64,000 nucleotides of DNA from Labia minor (taxonomy: Eukaryota; Arthropoda; Insecta; Dermaptera; Spongiphoridae). A program made the translations under genes and the position numbers. Under the pieces are notes generated by a model. That model saw only the letters and a program-made list of their open reading frames with translations, searched no databases and was not told the origin of the DNA. The stretch covers positions 31,841,172 to 31,905,171 of the forward strand of contig OY720344.1 of the NCBI GenBank assembly GCA_963082975.1, written 5' to 3'. This document shows, piece by piece, positions 11,005 to 21,432 of this stretch. Every line of letters starts with the position of its first letter. Position 1 is the first letter of the stretch.

Positions 11005-11268
11005 ACCTCCAATATAATAAACTTCGAAAATTACTCACTAGAGGTCAATTTAATCGTTTTTAGTAATTTTATAAAAAGATTTTTTAGATAATGTTTCTTA
11101 GAATGGCTATTTGACAGTTTATTTATTTATAAATTATTATAATTTTTTAAATTTATTTCTTGAATTTTTATTGAAAATGTATAACAGTTTTAACTGCCAT
11201 GAACTACTTCAATTTGTTAAGCCAATTATTTAATTTAATTTAATTGGTATATTATTATTATTTTTAAA

Positions 11269-12958
11269 ATGGGAACAAAATTAAAGAATAATTCACAAGT
11301 GGATGAAGAAATTATGACTAATGGGAATCAAGATGTATTGGATTATGCTCCTACGAGACGGCATGTTACAAATTGGGATATATTTTTTCTTTTTACATCA
11401 ATTTTTAGTCATATTATAGATATAGGCTTTGATATTTTTGTAGCCTATAGATATTATAGAAATAGCAAGATGGAAAGTTTTATATTAACTGTGATATTTA
11501 TTCTATTTCCTGCCTTTGTAAATACTGCCGTTAGTTTAAACATGTAAATACATTTTTCTATTAAAAATAATTATTATTGTGGTTATTTATTTTTTTGTAA
11601 ATTTTAGGTATGTTATGGATAAAAATGAATCTTCTGTATCTAGAATGATCACTCAAACATGGACATTTAGAGTTTTTATTTTAATTTTTCAATTAGCTCC
11701 AATTTTAAGGTATCATTGACAAGATTTCTGTGAATCAAACAAACTCTTTAATAAATTCTATAAAAAGTGCATGCTTGCTTTATATAATTTCTTAACTGCC
11801 TTCTTTTCTTCATAAATTACAAAGTAAACTTAATTTTATTGAAATATACTTTCAATTAATTATAATATTAATAATTATAAAATTTACAGATATTGTGATT
11901 CATTAGCATATGCTTTTAAATCTCGGAGAGCTGAAAAATCAAATGATAAAATTAATCAAAGGCATTATTATGATTTAATGCTCAAAGAAGATTCCGATGT
12001 GGCACTATTAAGAGTATTTGAAGCATTTTTAGAGGCAGCTCCTCAACAAGTTCTTCAAATTACTCTTTTATTGATTGATTATAGAAAAGAAGAAACTCAT
12101 GAAAGTAAATATACTTAATAACTTGTTTAATGGCTTCGTTTTAGTAAGAATCATTAAAACCGAACTTATTTAATTTTAGTATTTGCCAAACTTGGATCTA
12201 TCGTTAGTTCCTTTCTTAGTATGGCATGGTCAATGGCCTCCTATCATCGAACCATACGATATGCTCAGGAAAATAAAGATAACATTAATATAATTGGTAC
12301 TGTCATGCAATTTTGTTGGCAATTTTCAGTTACAGGTAAAATATGATCATTTTTTCTGATGCCTATTAATTTACCTATTTCTAAAATTAGTATTCTTTAT
12401 TATTATTAATTTAACAATCTTTTTACAAAAAAGTAAAAGGTTGTATTTATAATAATTTTAGATTATTAAGATTGAGTTTTTTATTTAGTTTCTAGAATAA
12501 TGTCAATCGCTTTGATTGCCTCACTTTTTCCGAACTGGACTGGCTTTGCAATAGGATGTCACTGGTTGGTTATGACTTTATGGCTAACATTTGTAGAAGA
12601 AAGAATCTATTTTTGTAATACCACTGAAGATGGTAAAAAGGAATCCTGTTTTGATCGCAGTCGATCTCTTCTTTTTAATTGTATTTTAGGTCTTGTTTAT
12701 ATCTTTACTTATTTAACCACAAGTGATGGACCAACATTTAAAAAGTATTTATTTTACTATAGTTTAATTTTAATTGAAAATCTTAGTTCATCAATTGGTT
12801 GGTATATAAAAGGTTATGATAAAATTTCTCCTTTATTTTCAAGACTTTTATTAGGTCTTCCTATAATCTCTTTTATATTAGGAATTGTGTTCATGTTGAT
12901 ATATTATATCAAATTCCATCCAAAAAAATTATCTCATGTGCAAAATAGTCCTATTTAG
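11269..12958 (+). CDS. XK-related membrane protein (XKR family)
   Basis: Multi-pass plasma-membrane protein of the XK family. Some members (XKR4, 8, 9) scramble phosphatidylserine after caspase cleavage; the role of this one is not evident. Five exons on the plus strand are 11269-11543, 11608-11709, 11890-12104, 12180-12335 and 12489-12958, all with GT-AG borders and matching phase, giving 405 residues. Seen features: a first hydrophobic helix after TNWDIFFLF near residue 37, the hallmark LRVFEAFLEAAPQQVLQ at about 166-182 (family pattern FE-FLESAPQLVLQ), further hydrophobic segments through exon 5 (ASLFPNW-GF, GLVYIFTYL, LIENLSSSIGWY), and a short hydrophilic tail. Human family members are of similar size. 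No caspase site is obvious by eye. The start is the first ATG of the frame. Which XKR subgroup it belongs to cannot be decided here. Confidence 0.9.
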
Positions 12959-13620
12959 TAAAACAATTGGTAAATGTTTTTATAAATTATTTATTAATAT
13001 TTATTATTAAGCAATGGTCCAAAGAAAATTTACTAAGATTTCTTAGATTTTTAATACTTTTTGAAAATATTATACAAGCTATAAAAAACATTAACATAAT
13101 ATCTAATAAATCTCCAAAAAAATTCAATAAATATGTGATAATAAAAAATAAATTAGCCTTAATAAAAATACTCAATACTTAAAAGTAAAACTAACTATAT
13201 ATTTAAACATAAAATGTTTATCTCAAATTGTGCATTTAAAATAAAATTTATAAAAAAATTTTGTGTGAAAGTAGATTTATATATATATATATACAAATAT
13301 ATTAATTTTAACGTGGTAATCTCTATAGCTTTTAAATTATATTATAATCTCTATTAAAAAGGAATTTTTTTAAATTTAATCCTTTTAAAACTAGTCAATT
13401 ATTCTGGAATGTGATGTATTTTAAATATCAATAAATGCATATATATATATATATATAAATATATATGAGTGTGTGTGTGTGTGTAAAAAAAATATACAAT
13501 TAAAAGATTACGACTTTGCCATATATTAATGTATTTATGCTTTAACAGAAATTCATTTTTTATTAATATAAATATATATGTTGAAATTTTTAAAATATTT
13601 TATTTTTAAGCTAATATATA
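12959..13620. other. Spacer between XKR and roadblock copy 1
   Basis: AT-rich convergent spacer with an (AT)n/(GT)n tract at about 13438-13485. From about 13505 it belongs to the duplicated block that is repeated near 16945. A short frame at 12967-13182 is lysine/isoleucine-rich low-complexity sequence and is not called a gene. Confidence 0.6.
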
Positions 13621-14765
13621 TTATTCCGTAGGTCCTTGTATGACAATTAGTATGAATTCTTTATCTAAAATTAAGAAATAAATCAGAATTAATATAAATT
13701 AATTAAATGAGAAAACTATATTTATTAACACTTTTGAAAATTATTGAAATTATGAGAGAGAATACTTTTTTTGAAATATGTAATTTTTTGTAATCTAACA
13801 AATTTTAAAGCTAAATAAAATAAATTAGAAAGTAAATTAAAATAATTTTAATTTATACTTATATATCTATATATATATATATATGAGTTATAAATAATTT
13901 CATTTAGTTTCATGGAGCATTTTTAGATAAATAATATAAAAAGTTTTGTTCTAAATCACAAATTTTAAATTTTTGTTAATATCAACGTAAAATATCACAG
14001 TCATAATTTATTAAAGTTAAAACCAAAATAAACTTTAGTATTAATACCTGTCAAATTTTCTAAACTTGTTCATGATTTCTATATTAAAATTCAATTTTTA
14101 ATATGTGTGCAAGAATGTAGAAAATTGAAAAATTATATACTGACAAACATTATGAATACAAAATTTATTATTACCTGGAGCAATCATTATTTCATGTTTT
14201 TTTGATCGCACTCTAAGAAATGTCAAATCATTAGTAGGATCCAAATCTCTGACCATACTTCTCGCTTTATCAGCTAATTGACTAATTAATCCAGCATATT
14301 GTACAGTAGTAGAATTGTCTAAATTTGATTTTATTGGAATCCCTGTTAAGATATCAAAAATTAATGGTGAGATTCCTATTTATAGTAGTAAATGACTAAT
14401 TCGACACCTACCTTCTGCATTAATAACAATTGTTCCAATGACACCTTTATGTGATCCAATTCTTTTTAAAGTTTCTTCTACTTCATTTGCCTAAAAAAGT
14501 TATGGATATTTCATTTAAGTAATTCAGTAAGTAATAAATGAATAAATGTAAAAAAATTAATTAATAAATAAACCAACCATTTTTGAAAATTTTTTTATTA
14601 AAGTAAATTTAAGCAATTTATATCAAAATGAACGGTTAATTAAAAAATTTCGATTTATTAGTAAATTAATAAAAATGACTGAAATTGTTGATAATTATAA
14701 AGTAAGCAGTTAATAAATGATTAAAAAGACAAGCAACTTAGTGATCGTGCTGCCCTCTCTTAGAA
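13505..14765. repeat. Duplicated block, unit 1 (roadblock gene)
   Basis: Introns, exons and flanks of this block align by eye with 16945-19080. Shared stretches include GCCATATATTAATGTATTTA on the downstream side and CCTCTCTTAGAACTTGAT on the upstream side. The second unit is longer because of an insertion of about 0.86 kb in its last intron. Similarity stops near 14765 and 19080. Confidence 0.8.
13621..14580 (-). CDS. DYNLRB1: Roadblock/LC7 dynein light chain, copy 1
   Basis: Light chain that binds the dynein intermediate chain as a dimer in cytoplasmic dynein. Exons on the minus strand are 14578-14580 (ATG only), 14412-14490, 14175-14342 and 13621-13664, giving 97 residues (human 96). Recognisable blocks in order are [73 protein letters not shown] and the end LIVIQGPTE. 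The match to insect roadblock is almost full length. The one-codon first exon is inferred: the next exon begins GCA AAT GAA just after an acceptor and needs ATG, and ATG GTTGGT is kept upstream of both copies, though this is a weak donor. This copy keeps the usual C-terminus and is the likely ancestral gene. A second copy lies at 17092-18911. Confidence 0.9.
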
Positions 14766-15086
14766 CTTGATTTAACATGAATCATAAGAAGTATTTATAG
14801 TAATTCTTTTTCAATTTTTAATAAAAACTAATAAATTATAACATTAATAAAAAACATAACAAGTTTTTTGATCCTCCTGAATAAAATAAATTAAATAAAA
14901 AAGGCTTTCTTATTTTTATTGTAAACTTTATTTATTTAAATTATTTATTGATACACTTATAAAACGATATTTTATAATGGAATTAATAATATAAAATGTT
15001 TTTGAATATAGAAAATAAATTTAATTTTTGTGTCAATAAATTAATTAACATTTTGATATATAAAAAATCTTATATCATATCTCGTA
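14581..15086. other. Spacer upstream of roadblock copy 1, with likely promoter
   Basis: AT-rich. The segment at about 14700-14765, including GCAGTTAATAAATGATTAAA and CCTCTCTTAGAACTTGAT, is kept upstream of copy 2 (about 19010-19080). It is therefore a candidate for the copied promoter or 5' leader on the minus strand. Nothing else is seen before the POLR1D stop. Confidence 0.45.
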
Positions 15087-16638
15087 TCATGTATCCATTT
15101 CTAGTTGTTTATAGTTTGATACTTCATCCTAAAAAATAATATAATGATTAAAATTCAAATCAGCATATATATCTATACATTATATTTTGAAATATCATAA
15201 TTAATATACATACCTCAAATTTATTTAAAATATGATCACAAACTTTTTCTAAATCTTCCAACCCTCTTTTTAAAATATCTATAGCTTTTGGTCCATTTGT
15301 TTGAATTCGGAGAAGGATTTTAGCTTCTGATGGATGAGGTAACGTGTAGCCACAAAATGCTACTTCAGGGCTGAAATAAATACATAAAGAAATTTTTGAA
15401 AAATTAATAATTAAAAAATATTTTCTTTTTATAAGTAAATATAGTTAAAATGCATATTTTCCAATTATATTTTAAATAATATTGAAAAAAGTAAATCTAC
15501 ATTTACTTATAATCATGTTTATGATATAAATAAATGTGTTTATAATTGTCCCAAGTGATTAAATAAAGAATTCATTACATATATTTAAAATTATAATTAA
15601 TGAAATGATTACTGGTTATAATATTAAGGTTTAATTAAAAAATAATTCTTGTTAGGCTATGGATAGCATAAAAATTAATTGCTCAAAAGTTCTAATTTCC
15701 AAGGTCCATTTTTATGAAAGTTTATCTGTGAGTATTCTTTATATTTAGAAGCTTTTAGTTTATAAAATGTTAATTTAATAGATAAAGGCTAAATTAGGTT
15801 TATAATACCACTAATAAGAATTTACATTACTACTCCTGATGCATATATAAAAGGATAATATAATGCATTCAAAATTTTTAAGAGTGATGAATAAATCGAT
15901 GAAATTTCTGGAATCTGATAGACTCTAAATTTTGAAATTAATAGATTTAAACATTGATACACATTTTATTAAGTTATATAAACTAAAATATAGAACCTAA
16001 TAAGTGTAATTTTTTACTAAACATTCGGTGAATTTTCATGTTTCATACTATCTGTGTGACCAAAATCAAGGCACATTGAAATATTCACTTTTTTGATGTT
16101 TTCCATATTAGAAATGAATTTTTTTATTAAAGATTTAGATTACCTAGGTGAAACAAAATTTAAACTAATTAAGTTTAATAAATTAAATAAATAAATTGTT
16201 TTTCTTTGAACAGAATATGTAATAAAAGCAAGAGTTCTAAATTTATTTTTAATGGATGTTTTTTAGTATATTATTTTAGTGTAAAATAATAGTGCTTTAT
16301 TTGAATTTGTATTTTTTTAAATTATTTTTATTTGAATGTATTAGAGCAATGCAGGATTCGCTTGCACATACAATTTGTTTTTGAATAAAGAAATAAATAA
16401 GTGAAATAGTTCTTACTATGCAGATATAATAGAACGAAGTGCATTTCCAAAAGTATGACCTTCATTTTGAATTACAAATGTACTTGATTTTCCATCTTCA
16501 CCAGTAAAACCAGCAACCTATATCAATAATTTATATAAATATATATAAAAGTATAAATTTAAAAATATTAATATATAAATTACAATCTCTAAAAAATATT
16601 TAACTATATGTTATAATTACCTCTGCTATTCTCTCCAT
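15087..16638 (-). CDS. POLR1D: RNA polymerase I and III subunit RPAC2
   Basis: Small subunit shared by RNA polymerases I and III, pairing with RPAC1 as the equivalent of a bacterial alpha dimer. Exons on the minus strand are 16621-16638 (MERIAE), 16417-16517, 15214-15370 and 15087-15128, giving 105 residues. All joins are GT-AG and in phase. Diagnostic blocks: NEGHTFGNALRSII (family EEDHTLGNSLRYMI), YPEVAFCGYTLPHPSEAKI, LRIQTNGPKAIDILKRGLEDLEKVCDHILNKFE and a short tail ending EMDT. It is shorter than human POLR1D (133) because the N-terminal extension is small. Intron 2 is about 1.05 kb and AT-rich. The gene sits between the two roadblock copies on the same strand. Confidence 0.93.
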
Positions 16639-17091
16639 TTCTTTATTATGAAATTAATTAAATGTAGAAATATATATATATATCTTTTTATATTAAATAT
16701 ATCTATACAATAATAAATTCATTCTATATGATTTTCAACTTGATTTCATAAATAATAACATAACCTTAACTCGAATAATATTTTATAAAACAACCACTAG
16801 ATGACAGATATGGTCCATAATTGAATATATATTTGAAAGGGTAGGAAATTTGAATGTAATATATAAATAATTAACATATTAAGATGTTTTGGTTTAAGTT
16901 TTAATAGAAAAATTATAGTATATATATAAAAAAATATTATATATTAAAGATTATGACCATATTATTGACCATATTATTATGACCATATTATTGCCATATA
17001 TTAATGTATTTATGATTCAACAAAAATTGATTTTTATAATATATATATTTGTTGAAATTTGTAAAATATTACATTTGTCTGTTTTTATATA
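16639..17091. other. Spacer upstream of POLR1D
   Basis: AT-rich spacer of about 450 bp that must contain the POLR1D promoter and, from about 16945, the downstream end of duplicated unit 2. A short local repeat of GACCATATTATT is seen at about 16955-16990. No other gene. Confidence 0.5.
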
Positions 17092-18911
17092 TTATCTCGA
17101 AGAGTCTTGTATGACAATTATTATGAATTCTTTATCTAAAATATAGAAATAAATAAGAATTAAATAATTATGATTACAAAAGTAAATTTATTTCTAATTT
17201 TGAAAAATATTGTAATTATAAGGAAAGAATATTGTTTTAAATTTTAAAAAAAATTTTTAATTTCACTAAAAAAATTTAAAGCTAATTAAAATAAATTATA
17301 AAGTTAAACTAAAATATTTTTATTTTATTCTTATATAATAATAGTATTTTTAGATAAATAATATAAATTTATTTGATCTAAATCCCAAATATTAAATTTT
17401 TGTCAATAACAATAGTCATAATTTATTTGAGTTAAAACTAAAATATAAAATTTACAATTGCTACTAATTAATTTTTTAAAACTCGTTATGTTAAAATTTA
17501 ATATTTAACAAAATTTAGATTAATATTTTATATTATCATACTATAGCGGTATTTATCTATTTTAGTTTATCTAAGGTAAGACCGAGGGATATGACGCACG
17601 ATTCAGGTTTTTGCTAAATTTCAAACGCTAATACCTATTATGGATTGATCGTAACTATGACTATTAGGTTTTCATAGTAAAAAAATTTCAGTATCATTCT
17701 TAAAATATGAACTACTAAAATTTACAAAAATAAAAAAAACAAACTTTTCGGAAAAATCATAACAGAGGTGGTAATATTGTGCATCTGGAGTGGGGGATAT
17801 AGCTTATGGAAAATTACATGTAAAACAAAAATAAAAACTCATAAAGTTGAAATGTATAAATATTTAAGTTTTAAGAATTAAAAGAGTACATAACTTAAAT
17901 AATTTATTTACACACTACTGGGACTATGAATATTTCCCTCGTGTTACTAAATTCTTTATTTTACCTCCAGGCTGTCATCGAACACTCACTGCTAAACCGG
18001 GATATAACGCGCGTTTTATTCCCGACACACACACAATGCGCCATATCACTCCTTAAGACACAATTTTAGATAATGACTTGCAAACAGTAAATAGCAAGGA
18101 ATATATGAATAAATAAATCTAAATATTAATTTCAAAGAATGATCAAAACGTAGAATACACTATACTACAAATAATTGCAAACAAATTACGAGCCTTTGAA
18201 ATAAATATGATGAAATCTCGCTTGCGTTGTTCTTCAAGATGACGGACAATACAAATCCTCGTTACACGATGGTTCGCTTATAAATAACGTAGATACGCTT
18301 CATATGTTCGCGTATTTGTCTACTATGCTTCCTCAATGCCTTTGCCATGCCAAAAGGTCTACTGTTCGAGATATAGAAAACGTGTTATATTCCAAACCGT
18401 GTCATATTGTTCGGTTTTATCTTTTACTTAATTGACTTAAATGTGTCTTAAGTTGATAACGAGTTGGAATTTAAATATTCAATACATATACTGAGACAAA
18501 CACTATGAATATAAAATATATTATTACCTGGTGCAATTATTATTTCATTTTTTTTTGATCGCACTCTAATAAACGTCAAATCATCAGTAGGGTCCAAATC
18601 TCTGACCATACTCCTTGCTTTATGTGCTAATTTTTTAATTAATCCAGCATATTGCAGTGTAGTTGCATTGTCTAAATTTGAATTTATTGGAATCCCTGTC
18701 AAGATATCAAAAATTATTGAGATTCCTATTTAAAGTAATAAATGACTAATCCGACACCTACCTTCTGCATTAATAAAAATTGTTCCAATGACTCCTTTAT
18801 GTGATCCAATTCTTTTTAAAGTTTCTTCTACTTCATTTGCCTAAAAAATGTATGGATATTTCAGTAAATTAATAATAATTGAATAAATCTATTAATATGT
18901 AAACCAACCAT
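17092..18911 (-). CDS. Roadblock/LC7 dynein light chain, copy 2 (diverging)
   Basis: Second roadblock-type light chain with the same four-exon layout: 18909-18911 (ATG), 18762-18840, 18528-18695 and 17092-17135, 97 residues, open and in frame. By eye it differs from copy 1 at about 16 residues and about 8 silent sites, a high share of replacement changes that suggests relaxed or altered constraint. Examples are GTIFINAEG instead of [14 protein letters not shown] for [14 protein letters not shown] for LISQLADKA, and a changed terminus (QDSSR for QGPTE). The core [10 protein letters not shown] and DLTF-RVRSKK is kept. The last intron is about 1.4 kb because of an inserted element. It could be a functional paralogue, for example tissue-limited, or an early pseudogene. 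As in copy 1, the ATG exon is inferred. Confidence 0.82.
17572..18430. mobile_element. Inserted element in the last intron of roadblock copy 2
   Basis: About 0.86 kb present here and absent from the matching intron of copy 1. It is less AT-rich than its surroundings. The left end reads AAGACCGAGGGATATGACGC. The right end on the opposite strand reads AAAACCGAACAATATGACAC, an imperfect terminal inverted repeat. A related inner motif (ACCGGGATATAACGCGCG) lies at about 17996-18013. No transposase frame was seen. It is probably a non-autonomous DNA transposon; the exact ends and target duplication are not resolved. Confidence 0.55.
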
Positions 18912-19080
18912 TTTTTAAAACTATTTTAAAAAAGTAAATATAAATAGTTTATCAACGGTTAATTAAATAATATCGATTTATTGGTAAACGAAATTGTTGA
19001 TAATTATAAAGTAAGCAGTTAATAAATGATTAAATAGGCAAGCAAATTAATGATCGGGTTGTCCTCTCTTAGAACTTGAT

Positions 19081-20739
19081 ATTTTGAATAAAGTACATTT
19101 AGTGATAAATATTACTATAATATAAAATATTATTTGTATACTTTATTTATACTACCTCTGTGGTTCTACGAACTTGCAGCAACCACATTTCTTCAAATGT
19201 CAATCCATCCTCCTCCTATTCTTTCTCTCTCTCATCTCTCTTACGTCTATATACGTCCTATATACCAGTCTGCCCATCACATCCTTGGTCTTCCAAATGG
19301 TGACTTCCCAATCGGTCTCTCTACAAATAGACTTTCCTCTCCCATTCTGCTCATCGTAAACTTCTAGATTTTATTACTCTAATTATTTCTATACATATCA
19401 TTTTTTAAAATTACAAACAAATAATAATTTATATTAATTGTTATTACTAAAGGTACACAACCAAAATTTATACTTGACAGACAACTTACTAGTCGTGAGG
19501 GAGTGTGAGACCTTGTACTAAAAACCTTGTCAGAAATCTCACACAAAAGTAGTCTTTTTATTTCAATCTTCTAACTCCTCTGCATCTTAAATCTTCTATG
19601 AAATATTGATTTTTAAAGTTTTCACTATAGAAATAAATCGAATAAATGTATTTTAAAATAAACAGGACTTTACTTTAAATATATCTTTAACATAAATTAA
19701 TATTGCAAAGATTTAACGGTAATATCTAGAAAATTATATTGTAAGAAAATTTATATATTAATAATATATTTTTTTTTTATATATTTACTATTTTTTATTC
19801 AAGATATTTAAGAACTAGTTATATTTATCTTATGAAATATTTAATAAATACCTATACTTTTTACTTGATGGTTGATTTAAGGATTTCTATAACAACACAT
19901 ATTTTTATGAGAAAGAGGAAAGAATTTTGCCCTTAGAAAATATTTCTCTTTTAATATAAATAGAATAATAAACACCTTTGCCGTTTCTTTATAATTTCAA
20001 ATCATTAGTGGTTTGTTATTTAAAAATAAAATATAGGAAGAGGCTTTTTTATAAACAATTGAATTCTAATTGATAATATATCAAATTATGATTTATACCA
20101 TTCAAAATAGAAAAATGAACTTCTTTCAATTGACCATCATTTAATATTTAACATTGCTTAGAAGGAAATATAATGACATTTTCAAATGTAAATGTAAAAG
20201 TTCATTTAATAAATAAATATTAATCACTCAAGACGAATTTGTGAAATATATAATTAAATAAAAATAATAAGATTTTCAATACAAAATTGATAAATTATTA
20301 TTAATTTTACTAATATACAATAAAATAAAATATTAATTAAAATATTTTGAAATAAAAGATAAAAAAAATATTTGACTATTTAAAAAAATTACAAAATCAT
20401 ACTCTTTATATAAAGAAATCAGAATTAAGGAAGTGTGTATTTTGAATTTATTTTCAAATGAAAAATGAAAAAAATATCTAATCCAAAACCATCATTTCTC
20501 TATAGAACTCTGATAAAATTAAAGAAATTAATAATCACATAAGACAATTTAGAATATTTTCAGATGTGAGTATCAATTCTAAAAAATATTTCTTATTTAT
20601 ATTTAGATTTTCCATCACAAAGAAAGAAAATCAAATAATATATTAATTTAAACTTCGATAACTCTTGTTCTCTTATTATTTTTTAATGTTATATTTTATA
20701 TTGAATTGAATTTGAATAGTAAGAAATAATTTTTCTCTT
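19081..20739. other. AT-rich desert with one RT-like fragment
   Basis: Apart from the fragment at 19155-19380 listed separately, I see only AT-rich sequence with homopolymers and a block at about 19485-19560 of more balanced composition. No gene can be supported. Confidence 0.55.
19155..19380 (-). mobile_element. Decayed non-LTR reverse-transcriptase tail
   Basis: Read on the minus strand this resembles the tail at 55880-56060: a GGAAGACCAAGG-type stretch followed by a region ending in TGTGGTTGCTGCAA-like sequence (here GCAGCAACCACATTTCT on the plus strand). It also shares a block at 19285-19350 with 35935-36000. The frame is broken. It is a short fragment of the C-terminal part of a retrotransposon ORF2. 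Confidence 0.55.
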
Positions 20740-20880
20740 CTTCTTGGCAAATGACCCGAGAGAATCTCTAATTTGGACTTTGCAACCCTTCTACACAACT
20801 AATGACAGCCAATAGCGATCGGCTGATTAGACGTGCCTCCTGGTCAGTGATAACCCCACCAAGAATCACTTTTCACTTAT
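20740..20880. other. GC-richer island, unassigned
   Basis: A sharp rise in G+C, with the sequence around GACAGCCAATAGCGATCGGC (a CCAAT-type motif in its middle). Not seen elsewhere in the window. Candidate regulatory element or unique remnant; no coding frame. Confidence 0.3.
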
Positions 20881-20929
20881 CTTAATAAATATATTCTGAA
20901 AAATAAATTTTACTGTTACTACTCTACGT

Positions 20930-21432
20930 CATTTATTTTATTGTTACTTCTACTTTTCCCGTGTCTTAAATGAATTGAAACTGGCAGGCAACCATCATCT
21001 GAATCTTGTCGAAATTTGAACCAGCTGGGTCTTTTGATTTTAGTTTGACATCCATTAAAAGCAGAGTACCTCATGTTTGAGAAGAAATTGTAAAAGTGAA
21101 TTTCCATGAAAATCCATGAATTGGGATACAAATTGCTCCTCATTCGTCCTATTCTCTGGATTTAACCCCGTATGACTATTTCTTGTTTCCAAACTTGAAA
21201 AAATGGCTCGACGGAAAGAGATTAGACTCCAACAATGAAATCATCTCCCAAACAAATCTCTATTTTGATGCCGTCGACAAATCTTAATTTTTGGAAGGGA
21301 TAAAAAAATTGGAAAAACGTTGGACGAAGTGTATAGAGCTCAAAGGAGACTAAGTTGAAAAATAAAATAATTTTTTATTCAAAAACCTTTGTATCATTCA
21401 AAAAGTCACAGACTTATTGACCTGTCCTCGTA
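20930..21432 (+). mobile_element. Mariner family A, copy 1 (internally deleted)
   Basis: Contains a decayed C-terminal transposase region of the mariner type. The plus strand reads, with breaks, SPYSLDLTP then YFLFPNLKKWLDGKRL, then KLEKRWTKCIELKGD near the end, the pattern of SETMAR-like mariner transposases (SPDLAPSDYFLFPNLKKWL). The right end AGACTTATTGACCTGTCCTC is the family terminal inverted repeat. The left terminal repeat is eroded. Non-functional. Confidence 0.8.

Larger units (their letters stand above)
9820..11268. promoter_or_regulatory. Region between PDRG1/GPANK1 and the XKR gene
   Basis: About 1.45 kb of divergent spacer. It holds a 30-bp (AT)n tract at 9863-9892, a fold-back MITE at about 10134-10252, a tandemly repeated segment of about 105 bp at 10280-10385 and 10489-10595, and two short GC-rich blocks with GCGGGGCCCGATTGG near 10597 and 10751. 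A coding-like fragment lies at about 10866-11004. The promoters of the flanking genes must lie here but cannot be placed by eye. Confidence 0.5.
16945..19080. repeat. Duplicated block, unit 2 (roadblock gene)
   Basis: Second unit of the duplication described for 13505-14765. It has the same exon order and intron positions and the same upstream segment. It differs mainly by the insertion at about 17572-18430. Confidence 0.8.

Noticed and set aside
12967-13182. Open frames on both strands after the XKR gene
   Set aside because: Lys/Ile/Asn-rich low-complexity sequence right after the XKR stop; chance in AT-rich DNA.
20919-21143. 74-codon minus-strand frame
   Set aside because: Antisense to mariner family A sequence; the family's real gene fragment is on the other strand.
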